A stretch of 64,000 nt of DNA from contig NZ_CP064686.1 of assembly GCF_023100905.1 (NCBI RefSeq), forward strand, positions 434,001 to 498,000, given 5' to 3'. The number at the start of each line of letters is the position of its first letter. Positions within the stretch are counted from its first letter, which is position 1. The position numbers were made by a program, and so were the translations under genes. This DNA is from Bradyrhizobium sp. 4 (lineage in GTDB: Bacteria > Pseudomonadota > Alphaproteobacteria > Rhizobiales > Xanthobacteraceae). Of this stretch, positions 23,681-33,376 are shown piece by piece. The notes under the pieces are model-generated. The model did not search any database. It saw nothing but the letters and a program-made list of their open reading frames with translations, and was not told the DNA's origin.

Positions 23681-23689
23681 AGTATACCA
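23681..23689 (-). promoter_or_regulatory. extended -10 promoter, leaderless start
   Basis: TGGTATACT on the minus strand, 6 nt before ATG 23674 and one base after the stop codon of the preceding gene. Probably drives the lysis genes. Confidence 0.55.
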
Positions 23690-23690
23690 C

Positions 23691-24320
23691 CTAATGTCCC
23701 CACCAAAATGCACGGGAGAGTGGCATCGTGGCAACGGCTGTTGCCACGGAGCTTGATGCGATTGTGATCGTCATCGGGGCATCATAGAGTTGGTCAACCC
23801 ATGAGCCGTTGAATCTATATGCAGTCCCATTGGGATACGTGCTGGCACTTCCATTACCACATAAGTAGTACCAAGTAGTGCCCGAGCTTGTACTTCCGGT
23901 TCTACTTACGGTGATGTAATAGGTCGTTCCCGAGATGACAGAAACAGGAGATGCAAAGGTAAAATTTGAACTGCCACATACACCACCTCCAACAGCGGGA
24001 AACGTTGTGCCAGTGACGTTGCCAGAAATTCCTAATGCACTGCCGCCATTTGTGGTGTCAATCGACAAATTTATACTGTCGGGCGGACTCCCGTTCTGCG
24101 CCGTTAGATACGCAATAGTTGATATTTGACCCGTACAAGTTGCCTGGAATGACTGGCTCATTTTGGTGAATGTCGTCACGGGTGTATCCCCCCATCCCCC
24201 TTGAGCGCTCGTGACAGTACTCGGAGTAATCAGACAGTCTGCATAAGTTGTTATTGGGAGTGCAGAGAGTGATGCCAAAAAAAACACCGAGCAAAACAAG
24301 ATCGAAAATATCTTTTTCAT
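23691..24320 (-). CDS. exported Ser/Thr/Gly-rich protein in the fibre region
   Basis: The 209-aa protein starts with a clear signal peptide (MKKIFSILFCSVFFLASLSA, cleavage near TYA) and continues as a beta-rich domain with paired cysteines (ATCTG, GGGVCGSSNF, WYYLCGNG). The pattern NLSIDTTNGGSALG...TYYITVSRTGS resembles extracellular beta-sandwich domains. It follows the fibre-like gene by 4 bp. An exported protein inside a virion operon is unusual. Confidence 0.6.
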   Translation of the reverse strand: MKKIFSILFCSVFFLASLSALPITTYADCLITPSTVTSAQGGWGDTPVTTFTKMSQSFQATCTGQISTIAYLTAQNGSPPDSINLSIDTTNGGSALGISGNVTGTTFPAVGGGVCGSSNFTFASPVSVISGTTYYITVSRTGSTSSGTTWYYLCGNGSASTYPNGTAYRFNGSWVDQLYDAPMTITIASSSVATAVATMPLSRAFWWGH

Positions 24321-24324
24321 AGCC

Positions 24325-26439
24325 TTAGAATGTTGTTACCGTCGCGCGCGGCGTGCAAGTAATCTGCACAGGCGACGTTGCGGGAGTGCCGTAGTCGGCC
24401 TCGATAATATCTCCGCGATTGAATGTATTACCGGAGGTAAAGGTCACAGTGCCAACCGTTGATGACGCATTGAACATCGGGACTATGTTCGTCGAGTTGA
24501 TCTTGAATTGGACATTGAGCGTTCCTGCGGGGACACTGCATATCACGTCCTGAAGTGTGCCGGAAAAAGGGGCTGGTAATCTGGTTTCAGTTGTTGTCCC
24601 CGTCCACCCAGTCGAGGTTGCTCCGTAGGCAAATGTGGCGTTTTGATACGGATTCACCTGTTTCGAGGCGACGAAAAGAGATTGCGAAAATGTACCATTC
24701 GTCGTTGATGCGTTCGAGACCGTCATGAGTGTGCTGGTAAGGGTGAAGTTGGCGAAGTTTACGATTCTTGTTCCGTCGAATGCCAACATTCCGTTCGTCG
24801 TCCCGATAGAGGTCGCGTTGGTGCCTCCATTAGCGATGGGCAGTATGCCCGTTACCTGTGAGGTGAGATTCACTTGTCCCGCGAGCGTTGCGAGTGTGAG
24901 GCACGTGTTCTTGAAGGCATAACAACCGGTGTTGATGGTCATGCCGTTGCCGAATGTCGATGATGCGGTCGTGCCGATCATATCAAGATAGGATGCTTGA
25001 ATGCCTGAAGAGAATGTAGAAGTCGCTCCTGCGTTCACACTAAGGGCACCCGTCGTATTACTGATCGAAAACGCAGACACAGAAGACGTTGCTATCGCAG
25101 TCGATGTGGCGAGGAAGAATTTCCCACTCAAAATATTCACAGCCCACAAGGGATCGGCCGCGATATTGTCCGTGAATATTATCTCTGGTGCGGTTGAGCT
25201 ACCAATGGTAAGGGCTCCGAACTTTGGAGTTGTCGTGCCGATCGCGACATAATTAGAAAACTGGATCAATCCTCCTGAGAAGGTGTTTCTATCGATCAGC
25301 AGAGTTGAAGAAGCACTACTGACTGCTGATACGGTCAGTGTTGTTCCGTCCCAGGTAAGACCGCTGAGAGCCGCGCTTTTCACAGCCGAAACCCCATTAC
25401 CTGCGAGAATGCCGCCGAGTGTACTTGAGGCAGTCCCGCCGTGGGCAACGCCGACTGTTCCGGTTATGTCGGTGTCAGCTACTGATGCACAGGTAAATGC
25501 TCCTACGGCAGTGATGGCGCGCAGGAATTGATTTGAGCATGCTGAGGGTGCGACATAGCCAGTAATTCCACCTGTAGCGCCCGCGAGCAGAAGAGCAGAG
25601 GATACTCCACGAATTCCGAAGGTGGTGGTCGTCGCGTTCGTCGTCGTGCTGTTATTTGCGATGAAGTTATCAATGTGACTGGGATTCGTTGGCGTCGATG
25701 ATGCGTTAAATGCGCCCTGCAACCAGAGCGGTGTTGTTGTCGAGAGTGAGAGGGCGCCGTAGGTGGTGGAGAGCGTAAAAAGATTGCTGAGATTTAGCTT
25801 TGCGGAGAAGGTCGCGAAATCAGCGGCTGCGAGGGCTCCCGCCTGTGACGCGCTCGCGCTTTGAATACCGAGCGTGCAGCCTGTTCCGACACAGATGAAA
25901 TTACCTGTGAGTGGCGAAGAGACTGTACCGCTGGATGTGGCGACAGACGCGACAGTGTTAAAGCCTGTTGCATAGACGAGTTGATTAGCTGTGATTGCAG
26001 ATGAGGTGCCGATCTTGGTTGCGAATTTCGCGTCTAGATCTGTCTGGTTTGAAAGCGTTCCTGTAATCGCGCCCCAGGCAATCCCAGTGATGTACCCCTT
26101 CTGAGAGCCCCACCAATCGGCGGAAGTCGTCGAGAAGAAATTACGTTGAGTTTTCCAGTAGTCTGCGGAGGTCGTCGAGAAAGCGCCATCGGCAGTTCCG
26201 GCCGACCAGGATGTAATGCACGAGTCTGCAGTGAGACAGAATTTATCTGCCGTCATTCCTGTCGAGGTCGCCCACGATCCCTGCAGATATAGGCTCTTCG
26301 CGAAAGTGACAGTGGTGATCGCGTTATAAGGAGATGAGGTCGCTTTGAATAGTTGGAGCTGGTCTATGGTGCCAGTGCCGCCGCTGAAGAGGACTGATGT
26401 CCCCAGAATCCAACCCACGAGATGTTTTAGAAGCTCCAT
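24325..26439 (-). CDS. tail-fibre-like Ser/Thr repeat protein
   Basis: The 704-aa protein begins with a hydrophobic segment (WILGTSVLFSGGTGT) and is built of beta-rich Ser/Thr/Ala repeats (SSTLLIDRNTFSGG, TTASSTFGNGM, NASTTNGTFSQ). The phage-fibre motif ILPIANGGTNATS occurs near 545 and GVAHGGTASSTLGG near 330. Such GGT repeats are typical of receptor-binding fibres, whereas the ASSTF/NASTTN repeats recall secreted proteins of Patescibacteria. TAAACT lies 7 nt before its ATG, a weak leaderless promoter. Confidence 0.65.
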   Translation of the reverse strand: MELLKHLVGWILGTSVLFSGGTGTIDQLQLFKATSSPYNAITTVTFAKSLYLQGSWATSTGMTADKFCLTADSCITSWSAGTADGAFSTTSADYWKTQRNFFSTTSADWWGSQKGYITGIAWGAITGTLSNQTDLDAKFATKIGTSSAITANQLVYATGFNTVASVATSSGTVSSPLTGNFICVGTGCTLGIQSASASQAGALAAADFATFSAKLNLSNLFTLSTTYGALSLSTTTPLWLQGAFNASSTPTNPSHIDNFIANNSTTTNATTTTFGIRGVSSALLLAGATGGITGYVAPSACSNQFLRAITAVGAFTCASVADTDITGTVGVAHGGTASSTLGGILAGNGVSAVKSAALSGLTWDGTTLTVSAVSSASSTLLIDRNTFSGGLIQFSNYVAIGTTTPKFGALTIGSSTAPEIIFTDNIAADPLWAVNILSGKFFLATSTAIATSSVSAFSISNTTGALSVNAGATSTFSSGIQASYLDMIGTTASSTFGNGMTINTGCYAFKNTCLTLATLAGQVNLTSQVTGILPIANGGTNATSIGTTNGMLAFDGTRIVNFANFTLTSTLMTVSNASTTNGTFSQSLFVASKQVNPYQNATFAYGATSTGWTGTTTETRLPAPFSGTLQDVICSVPAGTLNVQFKINSTNIVPMFNASSTVGTVTFTSGNTFNRGDIIEADYGTPATSPVQITCTPRATVTTF

Positions 26440-26496
26440 ATGTTACAGTTTAGAGGTGCATTTGATCGTTATTTTCATAGTGGTTCTTTGGTGCAT

Positions 26497-27975
26497 TTAC
26501 CGGCTACCCAAGCTGTTCGACTGACCAAGGGGAATAGGATTTTTACCGGGGGCCTGTAATTGGAGTAGGTCGGGTCGGCTGAATGTTCGGTTTATTTTCT
26601 GTGCAGGCTTTTCGTCCGCGAATGCTCTCCCCATTGGGCGTGCAGTGTAGACCTCCTTGTAGGTGCCCCCTGATCGGCCCGCCGGTAGCATTAGGCGTGG
26701 CTGTTTCCCCAGCGCCGTAGCGGATTTCATTGCCTCTGATGCTTTAAGACCGGAGCCCGTCTTTCCTGAAAGCTTGGTTGACATGGCGGCTCCCTTGATG
26801 CCACCCGCGAGCTCTGCGCCAGCGATTGTGCCGAGAGGTCCAAAATGAGAACCAACGGCCGCGCCGATCGTTTTCGCAAAGTACTTTCCGAGCTTGCCTC
26901 CATCCACCTTTTTGCCATCTAGTTTCTCCAGTAATTTCAATACGGAGAAGTGCTGCGCCAATTCCTTATTAAGCGCATCCACTGCCACCGATTTTGTGTG
27001 TTCCTGCACGAGCTGCTTGTATGTCTTTGCTATCGCCTTATCGGCGATCTTCGCCCCTTCATCCATGTAGTTGATGGTTGAGTACTTATTGATTTTTGCG
27101 TCATGAACTTTCGAGAGCTTGATCTTCCCACTTGAATCAACGCGACGCGCAAGGCCGGCCAATTCTGCATCAACCTTACCGTAGGCGGTTTCAAGTGCCG
27201 CGCCCTCGAGACCGCTCTTGTCGATGGCTGTTTTCAATGAGCGCTCTACAGTCTTCATAGGCAGGAGCACGCCTTCGCGTTCAAGATTTTGCGATACGGC
27301 CTTCTCGTAGGGAGAAATGAAGTGCTGCAGTTCCTGAATAGCTGACTGCGTTCTGATTGTGCCAGTGGTATCTACAGCACCATGAAGAAGATCGGTCTGG
27401 GCAAGTATTTTCTTTGTGTCGATTCCTTTACTCATTGCCGAGGAGGTCACTTTGCGCACTGGCGCGTAGCTGTCTTCGAGCCTCTGAAGTTCTTTGGTGC
27501 GATGGGCGATAATTCCGTCTGTATCGCGTCCTGTGAGAGCTTTTCCTTTTTCCAACACAGCATTCGTTGCAGCCTTGGTGCCCCTCACTGTTGCCTTAGC
27601 GCCAATATCGCCTGGGATGGCCATCTCAGCCATTACGGTATTGATTACACCCTCTTGTTGCTGAGGATTGGATGGAGTGACCGATTTATCAAATGCGCCG
27701 AGAGCGGCAGCGAAGCCTGGAGCGCTTGCTTTCATAGCTGCACCTACCGGTCCAGCATTCTGTGCTCCTACGGAAGAGATGTCTCGCACCGCCTGCTTTA
27801 GTGCTCCCTTCCCGACTTCGAGATTTTTGTCTCCTTCGCCAGCAGCGAAGCGCCCGAGTGGGGTGCTGAATGGTTGCTCTGGGGCAGAGGGAGCAGGAGC
27901 GATAGGTTTAAGCTTCGAGGTGTAGCTCGGTGTCGAGGTTGCTATTGGTTTCAATTTTGCAGCGTATGAAGGCAT
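26497..27975 (-). CDS. internal virion / ejection-type protein, putative
   Basis: The 492-aa Ala/Lys-rich protein starts with two imperfect repeats (MPSYAAKLKPIATS, PSYTSKLKPIAPA), then long helices, a glycine-rich hydrophobic stretch (FAKTIGAAVGSHFGPLG, TIAGAELAGGIKGAA) and a basic C-terminus. No enzymatic motif is seen. Position after the tail-hub region and next to another helical protein suits a podovirus ejection protein. It starts 3 bp after the upstream stop. Confidence 0.45.
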   Translation of the reverse strand: MPSYAAKLKPIATSTPSYTSKLKPIAPAPSAPEQPFSTPLGRFAAGEGDKNLEVGKGALKQAVRDISSVGAQNAGPVGAAMKASAPGFAAALGAFDKSVTPSNPQQQEGVINTVMAEMAIPGDIGAKATVRGTKAATNAVLEKGKALTGRDTDGIIAHRTKELQRLEDSYAPVRKVTSSAMSKGIDTKKILAQTDLLHGAVDTTGTIRTQSAIQELQHFISPYEKAVSQNLEREGVLLPMKTVERSLKTAIDKSGLEGAALETAYGKVDAELAGLARRVDSSGKIKLSKVHDAKINKYSTINYMDEGAKIADKAIAKTYKQLVQEHTKSVAVDALNKELAQHFSVLKLLEKLDGKKVDGGKLGKYFAKTIGAAVGSHFGPLGTIAGAELAGGIKGAAMSTKLSGKTGSGLKASEAMKSATALGKQPRLMLPAGRSGGTYKEVYTARPMGRAFADEKPAQKINRTFSRPDLLQLQAPGKNPIPLGQSNSLGSR

Positions 27976-27978
27976 AGT

Positions 27979-29688
27979 TTATTGTTCAACATACCCGTCT
28001 GCTTTTGCCTGGGAGAGTTCTTCCGGCGTGAGATCGGAAGCGTCAAACGATTGGCCATCCTTTGCGAGAATCTTACTGCCGGATGGTGAAAGACCCCCAG
28101 TATCGAACTGATTATCCATCGTCCCGAGTGGATTGACGAACGTATTGAGGCCAACAGCCGACTTGTTTTTGAGAATTTCTTTGACGTTGAGCAGGCGCTG
28201 CTTGAGCTCGGTTGGCGAGTATTTCGTTGAACCGAAAAGCTGCTGGTATTCTGCGTCTTCCTGATCACCCCATGCTGCCCCGGTAACAGAATTTCGGTAC
28301 GGCTGAATGGCGGAAGTAAGAAATTGGTTGATCTTCGCCAGCTTCGGGTCGTAGTCCTTGCCTACTACGTTGAAGGCATATTGAAGCTTGTCATTGATGA
28401 ATCCAGTCTTGACGCCGGAATCGATCTCTGTGATCGCTTTGTCGATATTGGAGATACCAATGGCTTGATTGGAGAAGTCCTGTCTAAATTCTGCTGGTGC
28501 TCCTTTCAGAACTTGCGAAGCAACGAGACTGAGCTTGTCTGAATCGCCGCGAGCCTTCGCGATTTGAGACTGGAAAGTAGCTTGTCCAAATTTGCTAGGG
28601 ATTGAGGCCAAAGCCGCACCGATAACGGCGTCGAGATCGTTCTTGTATGGGCTGTCGGCGCCCGGCGCAGTACTTCCGGTGTTTTTCGCCGTGCCGGGAG
28701 CCATACCCTTATCAATTGAGATGATTTTGCTGGTGTCTCCGTCCCAATTCTCGGGAGCAAAGAGAAGCCTATTGCCGGCATCTGCGAGTGATTTGTAGCC
28801 GTTAGGGATACCAAGATCCACACTCTCCATGCGCACCTTGCCACTCAGCGGGTTCTGATAGGCGATGATGAATTTGCCGTTTTCTACACGTTTATCGAGA
28901 ATAGTTTCTTGTGATCGGTTGAGCGTGAAGAGTGCTTTGAGCTGTTCTTCGCCTCCTGCTTGCCGTGCGAGATATTCATACGAGGCGGGATCAGTCGCCT
29001 TCAAGCCATCAGATGTGGTGCCAGCTTTGGCGAGATTGGTGAGGTGGGCGTTTGCTTCCTCCTGGCGTCCTTTTCGAGCAGATAAGATCTCCTCTGCGCT
29101 CTTCCGGGCCTCATCCCGTGAGTCTTTGGCCTCCTGTGCGGCAGAACTACGGATTTGAGAGAAGATGCCCTGTACGGCGACCTCGCGCTCCTTGTTTATG
29201 GCTTCATTCTCGCGCTGATTGACCTGTGATGTCTTCGTAGCTGCGTTCTGAGCGTCCGATGAGCCCGAGAGCCCACTGATCACGGATATTGCATTGGTCC
29301 CACGGTCACGGCCATCATTGATAGTCTGTTGCTCTTGAAGCCTTGAATCATAGAGCTTGTTGATGCTGTCAATTTGCGCCTGTGCCGCTTTTGTCTTCTC
29401 GGCAGCGATGTCTTCCTCAGACCTCGGGGCTTTAAACGTGTTCAGATAATTAGATGCAGCGGATTCTCCGGGAGTTGAATAGCGAGAGTAATAGTCCGAA
29501 GTACTTGATGCTGGTTTTGTGGCTGCGCCGGCACCTGCCGTCGTATTCACTGAGCCATCGGGATTGTACAGAGTAGGCACAGGGTCAGGCTTGGCAGAAG
29601 CGAGATTTACACCAGACGTTTTCCCGACCACGCGAGCGTTGTATTGGTCGATCGATTCTGTTGGTAGTTTCTCGTAGGTATTGGCCAT
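27979..29688 (-). CDS. large helical virion protein, putative ejection protein
   Basis: The 569-aa protein has a long coiled-coil-like stretch (about 85-210, with AAEKTKAAQAQIDSINKLYD and KSAEEILSARKGRQEE) and a C-terminal globular part (YDPKLAKINQFLTSAIQPYR). The N-terminus MANTYEKLPTESIDQYNARV is soluble. Not recognised by family; by position and composition it may be an internal or ejected protein. Confidence 0.5.
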   Translation of the reverse strand: MANTYEKLPTESIDQYNARVVGKTSGVNLASAKPDPVPTLYNPDGSVNTTAGAGAATKPASSTSDYYSRYSTPGESAASNYLNTFKAPRSEEDIAAEKTKAAQAQIDSINKLYDSRLQEQQTINDGRDRGTNAISVISGLSGSSDAQNAATKTSQVNQRENEAINKEREVAVQGIFSQIRSSAAQEAKDSRDEARKSAEEILSARKGRQEEANAHLTNLAKAGTTSDGLKATDPASYEYLARQAGGEEQLKALFTLNRSQETILDKRVENGKFIIAYQNPLSGKVRMESVDLGIPNGYKSLADAGNRLLFAPENWDGDTSKIISIDKGMAPGTAKNTGSTAPGADSPYKNDLDAVIGAALASIPSKFGQATFQSQIAKARGDSDKLSLVASQVLKGAPAEFRQDFSNQAIGISNIDKAITEIDSGVKTGFINDKLQYAFNVVGKDYDPKLAKINQFLTSAIQPYRNSVTGAAWGDQEDAEYQQLFGSTKYSPTELKQRLLNVKEILKNKSAVGLNTFVNPLGTMDNQFDTGGLSPSGSKILAKDGQSFDASDLTPEELSQAKADGYVEQ

Positions 29689-29691
29689 AAT

Positions 29692-31440
29692 TTAGAAGAG
29701 GCTTGTGTTTTGCTCCACTGAAGAGAAGCCAGAAGCGCCAGCTCCTCCGGTACAACTAACACCAGTTGCACCAGAAGTGCCTTGAGAATATGCAGTGCTT
29801 CCTCCCGCTCCACACGAACAGCCTGCATTGCTACCGCCCAATCCACCGACACCGCCAGTTACGTTTATTGTGCCAGAGTTTGCGATAAGTGAGTTGTATA
29901 CGATTTTTACGAGACCTCCCGCGCCACCTCCACCTCCACCTCCAAAACTCATATTTGTGGGACTTGAGCCGACAAGGCCGAGAGCAATAATTCCGTTTGT
30001 GGTCGTGAAGTTTAAGCTCCCTGCGACTTCCAAGAGAAGTCCACCGCCACCATTTCCTCCCGGTCCCTGTGTTGCATTATTGGAAGCGTTATTTGTTCCT
30101 CCTCCACCACCTCCTGCACCCACCCAAAATTGCCCCCCGTACTTCATGAGTGTTGTTGTGGACCAAGAAGTTGGGAGGATCGCTGTCGGAAGCGCGCCAG
30201 CCGCAGGGGAGCCTGAGCTGCCACCGACCCCACCGTTCGTTACGAACAGATAGAACGGGTTTCCAGTTGAACCTGTAGATCCGCTGCTTGCACCTGTTGC
30301 CCCTCCCGCTCCGCCGCTTGCACCCATGCCGGAAACATCGATACATGGCGCAGGTGAACATGTAAGAGTCACGCCTCCTTGGGAACGCAGTACGATGAAC
30401 GTTCCGTTGGTGTTGGCATTGCTGAAAGCAAGGTGTCCTGTGCCAGTAATCGAAATTGAGGTGTAGTTTTTTTCTAAATAGCTCGCTGATGCCGCCGATA
30501 TAGTCGTGGTCCCACTCGAAATTGAAAGCACCCCGTCCGTTCCTGTGCCACCAAATCTCGGCTGCAAGTATACGCCATTCCAAATCATTGTGGATGATGC
30601 GACATTGAGTGATTTAACCGTTGAACTAGCGTTTGAGATGAATCCAGCGGTGAAAATATGTAGTCCGGTCCACGTGTATGACTGTGTGAGATCAAGGAAT
30701 GTTTGAGCAATCTTTCCCGCGTTATTCGTAATGACTGTCCAAAGCCCGGCGTATCCCGGTGAAGATGTTGCATATTTCGCTTGAAGCACAAGCGGTGCCG
30801 TGATGCCAAGATCGGTGGACGACGCCATTTGGAGCTGTGTGGCAAGCCTTACTTTTCCACCAATCGTTTCTGTCGATGTTGGTGAGCCCCCCGCAATCAC
30901 ATTGTTCGCGTAACCCTCAGCGTAGAGGGCCGTGACCAACTGATTGGAGCCTTGGGTAAATGTCGGAGCTGAGGTGTATCGCGCAATAGTATCGAGCAGA
31001 AGGCTATTTGGAATTGTGTCCTCGCCATTTAGCTGCGCTTTGAGGATCTGGATAAGCGGAAAGTCAGTGATTTTTACATTCGCTCCACGTCGATGTGCAA
31101 ATTGAAGAGCGGCTACCGTTGTAGTCCCGGTCGATTGGCTTATGCCTCGGGTCATTGCCGTTACAGCGGTAGAAGATACCGTGCCACACACCGTTTCCGC
31201 CTGAGCACTGCCTTCGTCTATCGTGAAGCAGTTGTAACCTGACAGGGCTCCACCTCCTCTAACTGCATTTGCAGTCAGGGTCATTGTGGTGGCCGAAGAA
31301 GTGATCGCTGACTGGAGAGACGTTTCAAAGATGGCCGTTGCACTTGGGAGGGCCTGGCCGAAAGTCAGCGATTGATGCTGTCCGAGATTAAATCCGACCA
31401 CTGACGAGATGAGAAAGAGAGCCGAGAGGACTACGTTCAT
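29692..31440 (-). CDS. exported Gly-rich fibre-like protein
   Basis: The 582-aa protein opens with a signal-like segment (MNVVLSALFLISSVVGFNLG), then a phage-type domain (FETSLQSAITSSATTMTLTA, TRGISQSTGTTTVAALQFAH, RRGANVKITDFPLIQ), NASSTVKSLNVASST repeats and a glycine-rich C-terminus (about 385-570) like phage receptor-binding or collagen-like tips. TACAAT lies 7 nt before ATG. Probably a host-contact structure. Confidence 0.6.
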   Translation of the reverse strand: MNVVLSALFLISSVVGFNLGQHQSLTFGQALPSATAIFETSLQSAITSSATTMTLTANAVRGGGALSGYNCFTIDEGSAQAETVCGTVSSTAVTAMTRGISQSTGTTTVAALQFAHRRGANVKITDFPLIQILKAQLNGEDTIPNSLLLDTIARYTSAPTFTQGSNQLVTALYAEGYANNVIAGGSPTSTETIGGKVRLATQLQMASSTDLGITAPLVLQAKYATSSPGYAGLWTVITNNAGKIAQTFLDLTQSYTWTGLHIFTAGFISNASSTVKSLNVASSTMIWNGVYLQPRFGGTGTDGVLSISSGTTTISAASASYLEKNYTSISITGTGHLAFSNANTNGTFIVLRSQGGVTLTCSPAPCIDVSGMGASGGAGGATGASSGSTGSTGNPFYLFVTNGGVGGSSGSPAAGALPTAILPTSWSTTTLMKYGGQFWVGAGGGGGGTNNASNNATQGPGGNGGGGLLLEVAGSLNFTTTNGIIALGLVGSSPTNMSFGGGGGGGAGGLVKIVYNSLIANSGTINVTGGVGGLGGSNAGCSCGAGGSTAYSQGTSGATGVSCTGGAGASGFSSVEQNTSLF

Positions 31441-31477
31441 AGTGAGAATTGTAATAAAGTGGCTAATGTTGGTGGCG

Positions 31478-33376
31478 TTAGGTGGTCCGCACCGGCAGAT
31501 TCTTGCGGCCTTTGTCCCGATTGTCTTTGAAAGTGAAGTCGTTTATTTGGGCGAAACCGATGTCAGTCGCCTCAAACTTTATGCGTGCATAGACATATTT
31601 GTCGCTGTTGAGAGGGAAATCGACAGTAAATGGGTGAGCGACAGAGCTTCCGCCGCTGCCAATCGTTTTCGATCCGATAGTAGGACCGCCGATATAGGTG
31701 TCGATACCGCTATCCACGTAAGAAGCATTTCCCTCGATAGTGTAGACCTTCGTGAATTCACCACTGTCATAGGACACGGAAACATCAACGTTTTGATCGG
31801 GCTGAATGAGACCCGCTATAACCATTCGTCTTGTTGTCTTTAGACGGTCACTATCGAGGTTGAGATCACCGGACTTCCAGTAGTTTTCAATCACGTCCCC
31901 GTCTTCGTCGTACCCTGAGAAGAGGGTGTAGACATTGTTCGAAATGCTGTCCCCAGCGATGAGTGTGCCGTTGTACTCGGCAAGGCATGAGGCGTAGTAA
32001 TTTAGGAGATCCCACGAGCCCGAGAGCGTGTTCCTGACGAGCATTTTCGAATTGAATGTGTTGGCCGTACCGTTGACCTTCTCCTGGAAGCAAAACATCT
32101 CGTAATCCCCCCACCGGAAGGCGACGCAGTAGTCAAAGGCATATCCCGAGAGGTCGAGTGCGTCTGAAATCGACAGCGGCTCGATCGTTGTATTGGTCGT
32201 GCCCTGAAGCACCTGTAAACGCCTAAATTTTGGGTCTGTTGGCCTCGAAAGGTCGGCAAAAATGATGCCTTCGGGTGTCTGAAATGCTGCTCTCTGGTAT
32301 GAAATTCCGACGTCACGATAGTGCAGATTGGTACTGTCGGTGTCATCGAGTGCTGTAGTCACTTGCCATGTCTTCAGAGGATGGAAGCAATAGGCGACGT
32401 TGCCGATGTAGTAGATAGCCATGAGGTTGCCCCCACCATCATCCTGACGGAAGGACTTCCCCTGGCCGTTTGATGATCCAGAGAAGTCGAGAATGCCACC
32501 AGAGCTCGCTGTTTCGTAGTAGTAAGAACAAGTCATCGCCGCAAGGTTGGCCGGAGCAGTAGCGAAGGTCACTGATACTGCACCCGTCGCGTAATTGATG
32601 GTCCCGGTGCCTCCCAAATTACCCTCCATTCCTCCGCTTCGGTCATCTGTGAACGTTTCCGTGCCATCCGTCACAGCGGCATACATAGCCGTTTTTGGAG
32701 CTGAAATCCCTGAAAGTGTGTGAGCGAATGTCTTTGTTACACCATCACCTGTCCCATATGCCTCGCCGGTGGTTTGCGCGGGAAAAGCAGAGAGTAATGC
32801 GTGATCGATGTAGGAGAGGTAGAGGCCTGTCGCGTCTTTATTGCCTGGCGTCGTGCCGTTTCTCTGTCCAGCAAACGCACGCCCTTGACCGATCTGAAAT
32901 ACTTTGAAGCGGTAGGTCGTGATCGATTGGTCTACAGCACTGCCCGGATTTGCTGCGGGAATCTTATAAATACCTGAGTTCGGAGAGCCGAGGTACATGA
33001 AAGACCCTGCGAGGTTTTGGTATGAACGCATCCATACATCCTCGCCGTCAGCGGTGGCTGGAAGGAGATTGGACCCCACCTCGATGCCATCGTCGGTCGT
33101 CACGTCGTAGTATTTGACCTTTCTGCCGTGAGAGTAAAACGGGATCTGGGTGCCATCGTAGCGCATCCCAACACCGAGACCGGTTATCTTTCCGTTCCCA
33201 GCCTGCGCGGTCATTCCAAGGCGCGCATATCCGCGTCGAAGCTCAATATGGTCCTTATCTTTTCCGGTAATCCAATTGAGTGAATCGGGAGAGACGCCTG
33301 GCTTCAACGCATGTGTGTCTTTTATGGCCGTGTTGAGCCCTAAAAATGTGTTGACTGAATAGTCAGGGATAATCAT
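31478..33376 (-). CDS. tail hub / nozzle-like protein, putative
   Basis: The 632-aa beta-rich protein begins MIIPDYSVNTFLGLNTAIKD and contains SPDSLNWITGKDKDHIELRR, typical of podovirus nozzle or DNA-stabilisation (gp10-like) proteins that start with 'GL-x-x-D...N-x-x...G-x-L-x-x-R-x-G'. Repeated 40-60 aa blocks suggest a beta-propeller. It overlaps the adaptor-like gene by 4 bp, the expected order. Confidence 0.5.
   Translation of the reverse strand: MIIPDYSVNTFLGLNTAIKDTHALKPGVSPDSLNWITGKDKDHIELRRGYARLGMTAQAGNGKITGLGVGMRYDGTQIPFYSHGRKVKYYDVTTDDGIEVGSNLLPATADGEDVWMRSYQNLAGSFMYLGSPNSGIYKIPAANPGSAVDQSITTYRFKVFQIGQGRAFAGQRNGTTPGNKDATGLYLSYIDHALLSAFPAQTTGEAYGTGDGVTKTFAHTLSGISAPKTAMYAAVTDGTETFTDDRSGGMEGNLGGTGTINYATGAVSVTFATAPANLAAMTCSYYYETASSGGILDFSGSSNGQGKSFRQDDGGGNLMAIYYIGNVAYCFHPLKTWQVTTALDDTDSTNLHYRDVGISYQRAAFQTPEGIIFADLSRPTDPKFRRLQVLQGTTNTTIEPLSISDALDLSGYAFDYCVAFRWGDYEMFCFQEKVNGTANTFNSKMLVRNTLSGSWDLLNYYASCLAEYNGTLIAGDSISNNVYTLFSGYDEDGDVIENYWKSGDLNLDSDRLKTTRRMVIAGLIQPDQNVDVSVSYDSGEFTKVYTIEGNASYVDSGIDTYIGGPTIGSKTIGSGGSSVAHPFTVDFPLNSDKYVYARIKFEATDIGFAQINDFTFKDNRDKGRKNLPVRTT

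Noticed and set aside
24325..26439. Repeats in the fibre-like gene as a possible CRISPR or DNA repeat array
   Set aside because: The repeats are at protein level (Ser/Thr motifs) with irregular spacing and no identical DNA units; no CRISPR array was seen anywhere.
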